From Chamaecrista fasciculata (Eukaryota; Streptophyta; Magnoliopsida; Fabales; Fabaceae), in NCBI GenBank assembly GCA_003254925.1, contig QANZ01052559.1, positions 70,335 to 134,334 on the forward strand: a DNA stretch of 64,000 bases, written 5' to 3'. The notes below the pieces were generated by a model. That model did not search any database. It saw only the letters and a program-made list of their open reading frames with translations, and was not told the DNA's origin. Position numbers and translations under genes: made by a program. Shown piece after piece: positions 13,358 through 23,758 of this stretch (the stretch's first letter is position 1; every line of letters begins with the position of its first letter).

Positions 13358-14112
13358 TAGGGATGGCATTCGCACAGGGTGGGGAGGGGAGAGACTTGTT
13401 CTCTCTATCCTTATCTTCGATCGTTACACTGGAGATAAATTTTTCTCTATCTCTATTCTCCAACTCCCCACAGTTCTTATAGAGATTCCCACAATATAAA
13501 TTTTTTTAATGGAAAAATAAGAATATATTGAATTAAAATACAAAATCCAACAATATACACATATTGAAGGCAATATGGAGGGGAATTCTTCCAAACAAAC
13601 ATATCTAATCAGCAAGAAATAAAGATAATATGGACCCAGACTCTTGGTACTCCTCTGATCAAAGTATCAATAGAGATAATATATTCATTTCAAATTGATT
13701 AAAAACCTAATCCCATAAATAATTTAGTTTCAATTATAAAATTTCATTGAAACAAACTCCAATTAGAGAAAATACAATGCAAATAACATAAAATTTGAGA
13801 CTACGTAGCTTCCCCTACACGATTAAAATAATTATTATCCAGAAGGAGTCAAAGACTAACACCCTAAAACCACTATCGCTCATAAAAGAAATTACATTAT
13901 TCTAATGGATGAAATTTATTTGTAATATGTTTAATTTGGGGTTGGGAACTCTGCGAGGCAGGGGTATACTTCCCGTCCCCATCCTCAAAATACATTCGAG
14001 GTAAAATTTAACCCCATCCCCAACTCCACGGGAAAATTTTCCCCGTATTTGGGGATCCCCGCAGGACAATACCCGCGAAGATCCCTATTTATGGGGAAAA
14101 TTACCATCTCCA
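13358..14112. mobile_element. hAT-like element with perfect 8-bp target duplication
   Basis: The left end TAGGGATGGCATT and the right end (reverse complement TGGAGATGGTAAT) are imperfect inverted termini. The flanking eight bases are identical: atttagtt at 13350-13357 and at 14113-14120. Subterminal arms are rich in GGGGA/TCCCC words in opposite orientations. The interior (about 13500-13670) reads on the minus strand like a LINE-type 3' tail ending in an A run, suggesting a nested insertion. No transposase is encoded, so the element is non-autonomous. Confidence 0.7.
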
Positions 14113-14357
14113 ATTTAGTTATATATTTTATAAAATTTAAAATATCTCCTTTTTTAAAAAAAAAATCTTCTTTTTCATTTTGAAGTTTAAGATTGGGCAC
14201 CAATGTTGTGTGGTGAAGTTTATTTCAAACTAGAAGTGACATTTCATATATATTATATATAATTATACTACGTAACTGCATCCAGGATCATAATCACAGC
14301 CGCAATTTACATTCATGGTTTCAATATAACATGTAATTTTTTACCAAAAAAAAACAA

Positions 14358-15840
14358 AGGTAAAATGCATTTTGGTACCCTGTGATTAGGGGCAGTTCCA
14401 TTTTGGTACCCTGAAAGAAATTTTTTTGCATTTTAGTGCCTTGTGGTTTGCTCCGTTATCACTTTGGTACCTTGTTGTTACTTTCCGTCAACTTTTAACA
14501 GAATGACCACTTAAAACAGCCAAAAATCCCCCAATAAGTTTCTTTTTGTGCGTTTAAGTCCTTTCCTTGGGTTTCCATTAATTCATCATTGTAGTTTAAC
14601 CCAAAAAATTAATTGTCTTCATCAAATTGGTCACTGGTTTAAAAAATGGAAGAAAATTGAACCCAACAAAAAATCAAAACATGGTTTAAAAAGATTTCTT
14701 TTTTTGCATTTAGGTTCTCTTCCTTAGGTAAAACTGATCAAAACGTGACAAACTAAAAAAATTTAGGGAGTTTCTTACAATTTCATCCCAGAGAAGTTAT
14801 TAAAAAAAATTGTAGAAAGGTCCTTTGAGTTTTGTTAAATCAGAATCTTCCCTTTTTCTTAAAATTTCTTGCAACCAAGTCCTTGATTAATTACATATTG
14901 GACTCAAATATTTATGATCTTTATCAAATTAGTCTTTAGGGCACAAAACACATATCTATATCTCTGCAATTTCTATGATATTATACGACCACACTCTGTT
15001 TAAACTTAAGATGATTCAAGTTAGAAAATTTCAATACAAAAGATGTAGCTTTTTCAATCATCTTCCTCCTCCTAATCAGAATCACCACTCTCACGAGGAT
15101 TTTTTTTTCCTGCCACACCACAAGTGTGACTGGGAGCCAAATCAAACGACCAACAAGAAAGACAAAGACACACAAACAGCACAAACACATAAAGCAAGCT
15201 AAATCCCTAATCAATCTCGGAAGGCCACAACCGGCATCCTCAAGGAGAATCAAATATAAACCAGATGGCGGCCCAAGGAGGTGCTCAAGTGTATCAGACG
15301 CCGACGAGGAGACACTTGAAGCAAGGAAATCGGGATCTAGCGGGATGCTCGAAAACCACTTGACTCCAATACGAGCAATTGTTCTTGACGATGAGATCTC
15401 GATGACGCTTGTGAAACGTGAGCTTGTAAAATCGCTTCTCGTCTGTGACGGGATGGAATGAGAGAGACACTGGGATTTTGTGATGTTCTCGCTGGAGGCC
15501 CACAAAGCTTCACGCCGCCGCCGACTTCCTCGTGGTCGTCCAAGGAGGAGGAGTGATCGGTTGTTCTAGGGTTCTTAAATTTTCATCCCGATGATAGGGA
15601 AAATTGTATTTTTTAAGGAAATATTTTAATTAAATGAGATATTGATCAATTAGCTATTAAATTACAACTTTAATTTTGGAAACCTAGATGCAAAAAATAA
15701 ATCTTGTTGGGGGAGTGAATTGTAATTTAAGATGAAATAGAAACCAACGGCTAAGATGTAGTGAAAATCAACGGCTAAGATTAAACCATATCAGCACTTT
15801 TGTTAAATGTTAACAGAATGTTACGACAGGGTAGAATTAA
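14358..15840. mobile_element. TIR-bounded element carrying a host gene fragment (GGTACC family, copy B)
   Basis: The left ~600 bp (14358-14960) are a plus-oriented copy of the GGTACC repeat family, with motifs in the same order as copy A at 5270-5684. The right ~270 bp (15570-15840) read in reverse like the interior of the same family: 'ttagccgttg' and 'aacaaaagtgctga' motifs match copy C at 16620-16750. Between these inverted ends lies GC-richer DNA that resembles a BCS1-like AAA-ATPase gene. The arrangement is that of a Pack-MULE-like or other TIR transposon that captured a gene fragment. The outer right terminus lacks the GGTACC part, so the exact ends and any target duplication are uncertain. 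Confidence 0.55.
15290..15545 (-). pseudogene. Captured fragment of a BCS1-like AAA-ATPase
   Basis: On the minus strand the frames read DDHEEV and GVKL, then ASSENITKSQ, then after a frameshift SFHPVTDEKRFYKLTFHKRH, RDLI and, after an apparent internal deletion, WSQVVFEHPA. In plant AAA-ATPases of the BCS1/AATP1 type these motifs occur in this order in the N-terminal AAA-associated region just before the ATPase domain. The Walker A region is absent and at least one frameshift is present, so it cannot encode an enzyme. It is not a functional gene in its own right. The longest frame across the region (174 aa, 14981-15505) mixes this fragment with unrelated sequence and should not be annotated. 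Confidence 0.65.
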
Positions 15841-16527
15841 TTATGGTAGTTTGAATACTTTTGAATGATTTGAATTACAATAAAATGCAAAACTATAAAA
15901 TATAAATTTATATGATTTTTATTATAAAAGTATGAATTTTTTTATTATTAGTCTAAAAAAATTAAATTTAGAAGAAACACCGTAATATTTTACAAAAAAA
16001 AAAAATATATAACTATATTTTATAATATTTTAAGAGTACCCATGAGTGTCCATAGAATATGTGAACGGGTACGACATCATTTTTTAAGTACCCGTGTTTT
16101 ATAACTAAATCTACAAAACTTCTTATTCAAAAATAAACCATATTTGATGATTCAATATTAAAAATATTTATAGCTAAAATATAAAAGAATTGATTTTTAA
16201 CAAAATCAGTCCTTAATGATGATTTGGTCACTGAATTTGATATGATTTTTTACTTTTTGAAAATCATAAACTACGACTACGATAACATTTATAAGAGGGA
16301 TATTCTAAATAAATTGGTCTCATAAAAGTTTGTCAAGATACGAAGAGGGAGATTCTAAATAAAATTTTGAAGTTAAACAAATATTTAGAAATAAACCCTA
16401 TTTGCCTGGAGAACTATTAGTTTAATTTTAGGCTAAAAGCTTATGTTGCACTTGCAGCAATACGGGTTTGGATACGCTGTACGGTTGATTTTGAAAATTA
16501 TGAAGTGTAGTATGATATCATTTATTA

Positions 16528-16830
16528 ATGGGTAAAATGTACTTTGGTACCTTGAGAGACAAAATTGACACTTTGGTACCTTGAGGTTTGCGCCATTAGC
16601 ACTTTAGTACCCTGTGGTTATTTTCCGTCAAGATTTAACAAAAAGTGCTGACGTAACTCAATCTTAGCCGTCGATTTCTACTATATCTTATCCGTTAGTT
16701 TCTATTGTAGCTTAAACCATATTTCACTCTTCAACAAGATTTCTTTTGTGTGTTTAGGTCCTCTCCCTTTGGTAAAACGAATCAAAACACAACAAACTAA
16801 AAGAATTGATGGAGTGAAACTAAATATTAA
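16528..16830 (+). repeat. GGTACC-repeat family, copy C
   Basis: Plus-strand copy of the dispersed family. It has 'gggtaaaatgtactttggtacc' at the left end, two further 'ttggtacc/tagtaccctgtggtt' units, then 'ttccgtcaagatttaacaaaaag', 'cttagccgtcg' and 'gtgtttaggtcctctccc'. It lies 700 bp to the right of the copy-B element and may be part of a nested cluster. No coding content. Confidence 0.65.
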
Positions 16831-17079
16831 TTATTTAAATATTTAGTGGGTCACAATTGCTAATTAATTCGTGATTAGTAGTAAATATACTATGTAATTA
16901 CTTAAATTGATTAAAAACTACAAAAGAAAGGTTAAAGAAAATTATCTCTATCTCAACTTATATATTCCCTTTAAGTANTTAGCCAGAAGCCCAATTGCCC
17001 CAAGTGCCCAAGTGCCCATCTTTGACATATATATATATACATATATATATAATTCAATTATTATAAATGACTTAACAAT

Positions 17080-17169
17080 CATTTATATACCCTTCTCAAT
17101 TCTATAACTTATCCAATGTGGGAACATTTATATACCCTTCTCAATTCTATAACTTATCCAATGTGGGAC
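17080..17169. repeat. 45-bp tandem duplication
   Basis: Two nearly identical 45-bp units lie head to tail (17080-17124 and 17125-17169), each ending in 'cttatccaatgtggga'. The last motif resembles sequences at the edges of short plant LTR elements (TRIM type), but no paired LTR was found. The near identity of the units suggests a recent duplication. Confidence 0.75.
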
Positions 17170-17639
17170 TTTAATTACTAACTATACTAACATAAAATCA
17201 TAACATTTCAAATTTTTTGGTGTCTAAACCTCTAAGGTTGAAGAAACAAGTGAAACGGAAGAAGAAATTAGCTTCTATATATGCCAGTTGTGAAGACTGA
17301 ACATAGGAGTCCAAAAAAAAAAGAAACAGAGAGAGGGAGAGAAAGAAAAACTCTGAGAGTGAAGGCATTGTAAAAATTGAAGATTCAAAAAAGTGAAGAA
17401 GAAAGAAGAGTAGGATATTGTAATTCTTCTCTCTTAGCCCTTCGTCATGTAACTTTGACTTTGAATGCAAAATGAATAATATTTGTTTAGGCTTCACAAA
17501 ATTTTTTCGTTGCAATATGCTTTCCTTTTAACTAATTTTTATCTTTTGGTTTGTTTTGTTTTAGTGTTTCATCATAATTCTCAATGAATCCATGAAAATG
17601 ATACCATTCGGATGACGATTGTGGGACATTAAGTATATG

Positions 17640-17760
17640 CAATATGTTCATATGTGGCTCTTGCCACAATGGTTAATGCCTCATGACAACATCAATTTGA
17701 GATGATGGGGGAGAGGGTTTGAAACCCAGGTCCTTCAATTTTTTTCACAATTGTATCTAT
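17640..17760 (+). mobile_element. Possible tRNA-derived SINE remnant
   Basis: The segment has a box-A-like stretch (gccacaatggttaatg) and, about 50 bp on, a box-B-like stretch (gagggtttgaaaccca). A T-rich tail follows. This spacing is typical of plant tRNA-derived SINEs. Without a second copy or a clear target duplication the call is weak. Confidence 0.3.
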
Positions 17761-17804
17761 TTTGCTTTGGACAATGCTTCAGAATCTTTTTGAAAAATAA
17801 GACC

Positions 17805-18126
17805 AAATCCTATTTTAATCCCTAATTTTTACCTAAAGTTTAACTTTGGTCCTTAATAATTTTTTTTTGTTTTGGTCCTCCATAATTTTTTGTTCTGTTT
17901 TGGTCCTTAATAATTTTTTGTTCTGTTTTGGTCCTTAATAAATTTTTGTTCTGTTTTGGTCCTTACTAATTTTTTGTTCTGTTTTGGTCCTTAATATTTT
18001 CAAAAGAATTTATAATTGATCCGTAACTATTGAATATAGGCATATTTTTCTCGTCTCAAATTCGAACATTTGGGGACCAAAACAAAACTTTAGATAAACA
18101 TTAAGGACTAAAATAAGATTTTAGCC
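17805..18126. mobile_element. Foldback element with an internal 28-bp tandem array
   Basis: Arms of about 50 bp (17805-17855 and 18074-18126) are inverted relatives of each other: 'cctattttaatcc', 'acctaaagttt' and 'ttggtcc' on the left reappear reversed on the right. Between them, 'ttttggtccttaataa...ttctg' repeats with 28-bp spacing, with 'tttggtcc' at 17871, 17899, 17927, 17955 and 17983. A related foldback lies at 43600-44306. No protein is encoded. Confidence 0.7.
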
Positions 18127-18129
18127 AAA

Positions 18130-19260
18130 AAAAAAATTTTTGACCCCCTAACCAAAAAACCTGGTTCCGCCACTGACTGGAATAGCTGTTTCTGAAGAAG
18201 TGGCTGACGCCTGACAGGTGGAGAATATATATCTCATTATCTAACTATAAACAGTTAGAAGTTAAAAGGGGGACTGAAAAGTGAAAAAGTAATTCTACGA
18301 AAAAAAAAGAAAAGTGAAAAAGTAATAAGTTTTTCACCGACTACAAAAATGAATTTGTGAAAGGGAAGATCATGGATTTACTTTTTTTTATCATGAATTT
18401 ATGCCACAAATCTCAAGATAATATGTGATTTTTTTTATTATTAAAAAGAAGAGAGTGGTTAAATTAAGGCACGAGGAAACAATGAGGGAGAGAGATAGGG
18501 AGAAGAGAATTTGAGAGACAAGTCATTCGCTTAGTCACATCAACACAATTGGCTTCCACTTATGGTTAACCCCATCGCTCCATCTATCTATCCATTTTTC
18601 TTTCCCCAACACAAGCACCAGAAAAGGTCTCACCTCAATTTTTGTTTTTTTTTTCTACAAAAGCACAAGCTTCACCAATATTATCATATAATAAAAAATT
18701 CAATGACACTCACAATTAATAAGATAATCTCAATTTAATAATAACAAAATAAAAAAAAATTATAAATATTTTTAGACAACTTAGAATATTTTGTTGATCT
18801 TATTTGATCTTATTTGGTCTAAAAATACATTTGATCTTATTTGCATGATACATTTATAATTAAAATTCTCATTTTTTTTTGTGTTTTCTATAAAAAAATT
18901 AATATTATATCTCTTACATATTATAAAAAATGATATTTAAAAATATAGATGTTATAAATTATTCTATCTATTTGATAAAAATTAAAATTATTTAACTTAA
19001 ATGTTTGAGTTGATCAAATTCTATTATTGTTTTTGAAATGATATTTTTTTTACAAAGTAATTTTATTTTGGTAAAACCTCCAATAATCTATCATGATCTT
19101 TATCTCCATTTGTTGGTTGGTTCGGGAAATATCGGTTCGGAATCTAACGAACCAGTACGTTCAGATATTTCTATAAATTTATGAGAGCTAAGAGTATGAG
19201 ACAAACACATTTATAATACATTAGTTTGTTTCTTCAGGCGAAAATATTTTTCTAACACAA
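18130..19260. other. Intergenic, no gene recognised
   Basis: Strongly AT-rich DNA with many T and A runs. No exon-like stretch, RNA gene or transposon end was recognised. Confidence 0.45.
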
Positions 19261-19261
19261 C

Positions 19262-19520
19262 TTAGGCTATGTTTGGGAGTTATAGTGAGGATGGAGAGGA
19301 GAGGACATTAATGGACACTAATAGAATGAAGAGGAGAAGATATTAATGGACTGAGTAGATATGTTGGGGTGCCAACAAAAATTGAATTTTGGGGTGCCAA
19401 GTGTCCCTTCTTATCCACTCCACTCTCCCCTAGAAAAACTTCCAAACATAATTTTTTTATCTTTTGTCCCTTCCTCTCCTCTCCATTCCCCCATTGACAC
19501 CTTCATCCAAATATACCCTT
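19262..19520. mobile_element. Foldback MITE with GTTTGG termini
   Basis: The left end CTTAGGCTATGTTTGG and the right end (reverse complement CTAAGGGTATATTTGG) are inverted repeats, and purine-rich 'gaggagagga' in the left arm pairs with 'tcctctcctc' in the right arm. This is the architecture of a common plant miniature element. A clean target duplication was not identified. Confidence 0.55.
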
Positions 19521-19707
19521 AGAATATTTTGTTGATAAAAGAAAGAGGGCAAATGAATAATACTGTAATTTTTAGTCAGGCCAAAAAAACAAAACATAAA
19601 AAATTATTCTACACAAAATTTTTTAAAAGATGTCAACGGAATTCCTCACTAGTTGTAGTTTCGATGTATTGTTATTTGTTAGGGACACGATAAGACAAAA
19701 GAGCTAG

Positions 19708-20045
19708 GAAGCATGGACACTTCATTTTGAAGGCGTGTCGCCGTGTCAGACACGTGTCAGTGTCCGACACTCGTATGACACCGACACGACACATATCCAT
19801 AAATTTTAGAATATAAATCAATTTTTTGTAACTTTAACATAATAGGCAAGAGAAAATAATAATAGATATGACATATATTATGAATAAAAATTGTAATTTT
19901 TAATTTTTTCATTAAAAATTATGAATATTTAATTATTTATATATATAAATATATGCCGTGTCGTGTCGCGTAATTTTGAGAGTTTGACGTGTCGCTGTGT
20001 CCGTGTCCGTGTCGTGTCCCGTGTCCGTGTCAGTGTCCATGCTTC
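19708..20045 (-). mobile_element. Mutator-like MITE, copy 2 (abuts assembly gap)
   Basis: Begins ctaggaagcatggacactt and runs to gtgtcagtgtccatgcttc at 20045, immediately before the N run. Arms are rich in GTGTCG/CGACAC words as in copy 1 (426-771). The order of the arms shows it is in the opposite orientation to copy 1. The right target duplication is hidden in the gap. Confidence 0.7.
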
Positions 20046-20376
20046 NNNNNNNNNNNNNNNNNNNNNNNNNNNNNNNNNNNNNNNNNNNNNNNNNNNNNNN
20101 NNNNNNNNNNNNNNNNNNNNNNNNNNNNNNNNNNNNNNNNNNNNNNNNNNNNNNNNNNNNNNNNNNNNNNNNNNNNNNNNNNNNNNNNNNNNNNNNNNNN
20201 NNNNNNNNNNNNNNNNNNNNNNNNNNNNNNNNNNNNNNNNNNNNNNNNNNNNNNNNNNNNNNNNNNNNNNNNNNNNNNNNNNNNNNNNNNNNNNNNNNNN
20301 NNNNNNNNNNNNNNNNNNNNNNNNNNNNNNNNNNNNNNNNNNNNNNNNNNNNNNNNNNNNNNNNNNNNNNNNNNNN
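20046..20376. other. Assembly gap (331 N)
   Basis: A run of N starts exactly at the end of the MITE copy at 19708-20045. The repeat end probably broke the assembly. Nothing can be said about its content. Confidence 0.95.
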
Positions 20377-21014
20377 TAATTTATAATTTATAGTTTTTCA
20401 TTATTACAAAATAATCTTTATAAAATAAATACAACAAAATTATAGTATATTATTTTTGAGAATCAAAATATATAATATAAAATTTTTAAAATTAAATTAT
20501 CAATTCGTATACTTTTATAGAAAATTTGTATATTTACTTATTATTTTACAATTTAAATAAAAAAGATAATCATTGTAAATTTTTTTTCAAATTTCCATTT
20601 CTCATTTGCGGTCTCAAGTGTCAGTGTTTTATGGTTGAGGAGGACTGAGGTCCTCCACTGCATTTGAAAAACAAACATTGCAGCCTTCTTCTATCTTTCT
20701 CTATACCCTTTCTGCTCTGTCTCACTCTCACTCCTATTCATATTCATATGCATCATCATCACTCAGCCCAACAAACTATATATAATATATAACTCAAACC
20801 TCACAAGTCAGAGCTCAGAACCCAAGCAAGCAAGCACCTTTTCTTTTTCTTTTTAACACGCTATTTGCTTTCCGCATACACTACTTCTCCCAAAGCCTAA
20901 TACTAAAAGTAGTACCATTATTGTTATGTAAACACCCCATTCACTCACTCACACCAGAAGCATACAAATCCGTAGTTAGTTAATCCTTAATCTGTTTCTC
21001 TGTCTGTCCAATCT

Positions 21015-22093
21015 ATGGATTTGTATCTGAATCAATGGAGGAAGCAGCATGAGTCAGAAGCAGAGGAACAACAACCTCACTCTGCAAAGATACCAAAACT
21101 GCTGCTTCAAAAGCCACAATCCTCTGCCTCTGCCTCTGCTCTCCCTTTGTTTGTACCTCAACCCAACGCTAAAGTCAGCACCTTGTCAGCATTCTCTGAT
21201 TCAACAACATCACCCACTATCATATTTCCCCGTAAGTGTTAAGTAACCACCATTTCTTTAATATTCCTTCTGTTACTGTGTGTCTTGTGCTGCACAAACT
21301 CTCATTAATTGCTCCTCCCTTAGCTTCCTTCCTTTTCAAGTTTGGATTTTTTTTGGTTATGAATCTGACTGATTGAGATTGAGAGTTGACTGTATGTGTG
21401 ATTAGGGATGGGGAGTTATTTCAGCTTCACTCAGTGGCAGGAGCTTGAGTTGCAGGCTTTGATTTATAGGTACATGCTGGCAGGTGCTGCTGTTCCTCCT
21501 CACCTTCTTCACTCTGTCAAGAAAAGCCTTCTCCACCATTCCACTCCTTCTTTTCTCCAACATTTCCCTCCTTATGACCCTCCTCGTAACTCTCTCACTT
21601 CATTCTCTTTAATACGCTTACTTAATCATCATCACTAACAATAAACTAAACTAGTCAATGCTTCAATTTGATCCAGTTACTAAATACTAAATAGTATTCA
21701 TTTTTACATTTCTCATAAAGACTCCATTTTGAATCCAGAGTAATGGGTTTTGAAAGGTAAAGTTAACATTTTTGAGCTTGTTTGTTTGTTGCAGTAGCAA
21801 TGCAATCAGGGTATTGGGGAAGAGGAAGCATGGATCCGGAGCCTGGCCGGTGCCGGAGGACTGACGGCAAAAAGTGGCGGTGCTCCAGGGACGTCGTCGC
21901 CGGTCAGAAGTACTGCGAGCGCCACATGCATCGCGGTCGAAACCGTTCAAGAAAGCCTGTGGAACTACCCACATCAGCGGCTGCCGGAGCCGGCGGCGGA
22001 GACGGCGCTGCTACAACCGCCGTCACGGCGCCGTCGTTGGCAATGGGTTCGCTGGAATCCCCTTTCGATCTCCTTCATCTTCACCGAAGGTAA
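21015..22093 (+). CDS. Growth-regulating factor (GRF3/GRF4 type), C-terminally truncated
   Basis: Three coding exons join in phase: 21015-21231, 21406-21585 and 21795-22089, all with GT..AG borders. The N-terminus ([11 protein letters not shown] ... SAKIPKLLL ... ALPLF) is the GRF3/GRF4 signature. The QLQ domain ([20 protein letters not shown], then [12 protein letters not shown], residues about 80-113) would bind GIF co-activators. The WRC domain (residues about 145-186) has the zinc ligands C152, C162, C173 and H176 and the basic nuclear-localising stretch [10 protein letters not shown] miR396 site lies in the WRC exon. The normal last exon, which encodes the activation region, is only a decayed remnant (22587-22790). 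Reading past the third donor gives CGA AGG TAA, a 231-residue product. Normal family members are much longer (roughly 350-400 residues). Whether this is a short functional GRF or a dying gene cannot be decided from sequence. Confidence 0.85.
21943..21964 (+). promoter_or_regulatory. miR396 target site in GRF mRNA
   Basis: The 22-base stretch starting CCGTTCAAGAAAGC and ending CTGTGGAA lies where the WRC exon encodes RSRKPVE. This is the conserved miR396 complementary site of plant GRF mRNAs and it is fully retained here, so the transcript should still be cut by miR396 if expressed. Confidence 0.9.
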
Positions 22094-22586
22094 ATATTGC
22101 TGTATTTGTATCAAATGACTTCGAATTGGCTAAGCTAGCAGCCAAAGATTACAGTTTTAGATTTTAGGAAAGGATTGGTATGTAAGAAGGAAAGGATTCC
22201 AAAAGTAGGTGGGTTGTCCTATTTCTTGTTTTAACATATGTTAATTAAGGAGTGAAACATGAATTTTAAGGAGTTAATTGATGTTGAGAAGTTATGTTTG
22301 AATTGGAGTGATTCTGAAATCCCAACTGAATAATCCAAAGGTGATATGCACAACTGGTGGTGGTAGGACCTTGATAAAGACTTGACAGGGTACTGTATTT
22401 ACGGACATGGAAAAAGAAAACTTCAGCTTTTTGATGCTGCAGAAAGAGCCCCCGGTCGTTTCTCTTTAAACCAACATAAGAAATAGGCTGTCTTTGTCTT
22501 GCGTTCTACAACCATTATTTTCTCTCCTTGCATAAAAATTTGCCGGAACATCTGTAGTTCGGTCTGGGACCAACATGGTGTGCGGG

Positions 22587-22790
22587 GATGGCAGATCTGA
22601 GTGAGGGCCATATCCTGATTGCTAAATCATATTTATGATGATTGGTGTCGATGAAGCCTTAAAAGTAACAGATAATGCAAGCTGAAAGGGATGCTACATG
22701 CTAGTATTAGTTCCTTCAAGTTGGCCACCAATCAATTGACCACTTGCAGAGGCTGAGATAAGCGTACTTCAATTTCTTGACCAAAGAGTG
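22587..22790 (+). pseudogene. Decayed last exon of the GRF gene
   Basis: Scattered across shifting frames are GRF C-terminal signatures in the correct order: DGRS then GHIL (22606-22617), DDW at 22637-22645, SLK then TDNAS (about 22655-22685), and PLAEA followed by SVLQ (22740-22772). The last corresponds to the GPLAEAL...TSVLHQL end of GRF3/GRF4 proteins. Stops and indels separate the pieces, and the sequence between PLAEA and SVLQ is shortened. No splice acceptor that restores an open frame was found. Confidence 0.6.
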
Positions 22791-22794
22791 CTAT

Positions 22795-23758
22795 ACTAAG
22801 TTAGTTGTCTCTAGCTTCTGCTTGCGAGCCTAGCTTAATCAGTAAGTGCGCTGGTTTTATATGATTAGATCGTAATTTTTCTGTAAAATATTAATTTGGC
22901 GCCGATATATATATATATATATTAATATTATATTCAGAATCAGATATACTTGTGTATTTTGTTCTCAAGTATTGAGTTTAAAATTAAAAACACTCACTCC
23001 GGACCGAGTGAACAGGCGTGCTATGTTTTATCAATCTCAAATCTTACGAGTTGCAGTAAGATAAAGAAAAAAAAATTAACTAAATAATCTTGTATATAAG
23101 AAACAAACGCTCATGGCCAAGGAATAATTGTTTACTTAAAAAAGTTATAACAGAATTTGATCGGGATTATTGTAGAAAGGAACAAACTAGAAATGGTTGT
23201 CAAGGGCGCTGCTATTTATTGCTGAAGCACTGCTTTTTTACCGAACTACTTGGCATAAATTGCTGATTTTGTACAAAAAAAAAAAAAAAAAACTATGAAA
23301 TCCCGAGGATTAGCTTCCACAAAATTTCCCGAGAAAAACCCACCGGAAGCTTTATACCAAATCTTAAAAACTGGTGTAACGAGGATGCATCTAAGAAAAC
23401 CTTGGTATTTGGCAGTGAATCTGAGGTCATTACTTCACGTAGTCTTTCCATAGCTCGAAAACTATGCCACTTAAATAGGTCAAACCCTGACAACGGAAAA
23501 CATGAGGCCTAGACATAACTTACCTATAGTATGAAACGTGGAAGGTTTCGGCTTTATTCTTCTGCTTCACTAATTATTATCTAGAACCCCACTAGGACTG
23601 ATATTTCGCTTCATCTGCTTTCTTTACAAATTTTGTTGCGGCCAAACCAATATTTGTTGGTTGGCGTAGATGGACTAGAAAGTTACTGCATTTATGCAGT
23701 TATGCACTTCATCTTCATATCCAGGAGTGCATGCTTGCTTCATACAAGAAGCTTACCA
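22795..23758. other. Intergenic between convergent genes
   Basis: Holds a (TA)n run near 22905-22922 and an A run at 23275-23292. The part next to 23758 is presumably the 3' untranslated region of the minus-strand branching-enzyme gene. No other gene is seen. Confidence 0.5.

Noticed and set aside
14981..15505. 174-residue minus-strand open frame starting MWASSENITKSQ
   Set aside because: Only its first residues match the AAA-ATPase fragment; the rest is another frame of that fragment plus unrelated intergenic sequence. Motifs continue in a different frame, so it is a pseudogene artefact.
17871..17990. Regular 28-bp repeats that could suggest a CRISPR array
   Set aside because: The units are directly contiguous with no unique spacers, in a plant genome and inside a foldback transposon; it is a minisatellite.
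19963..20393. Frames of 129-138 residues consisting mostly of X
   Set aside because: They run through the 331-N gap and have no sequence support.
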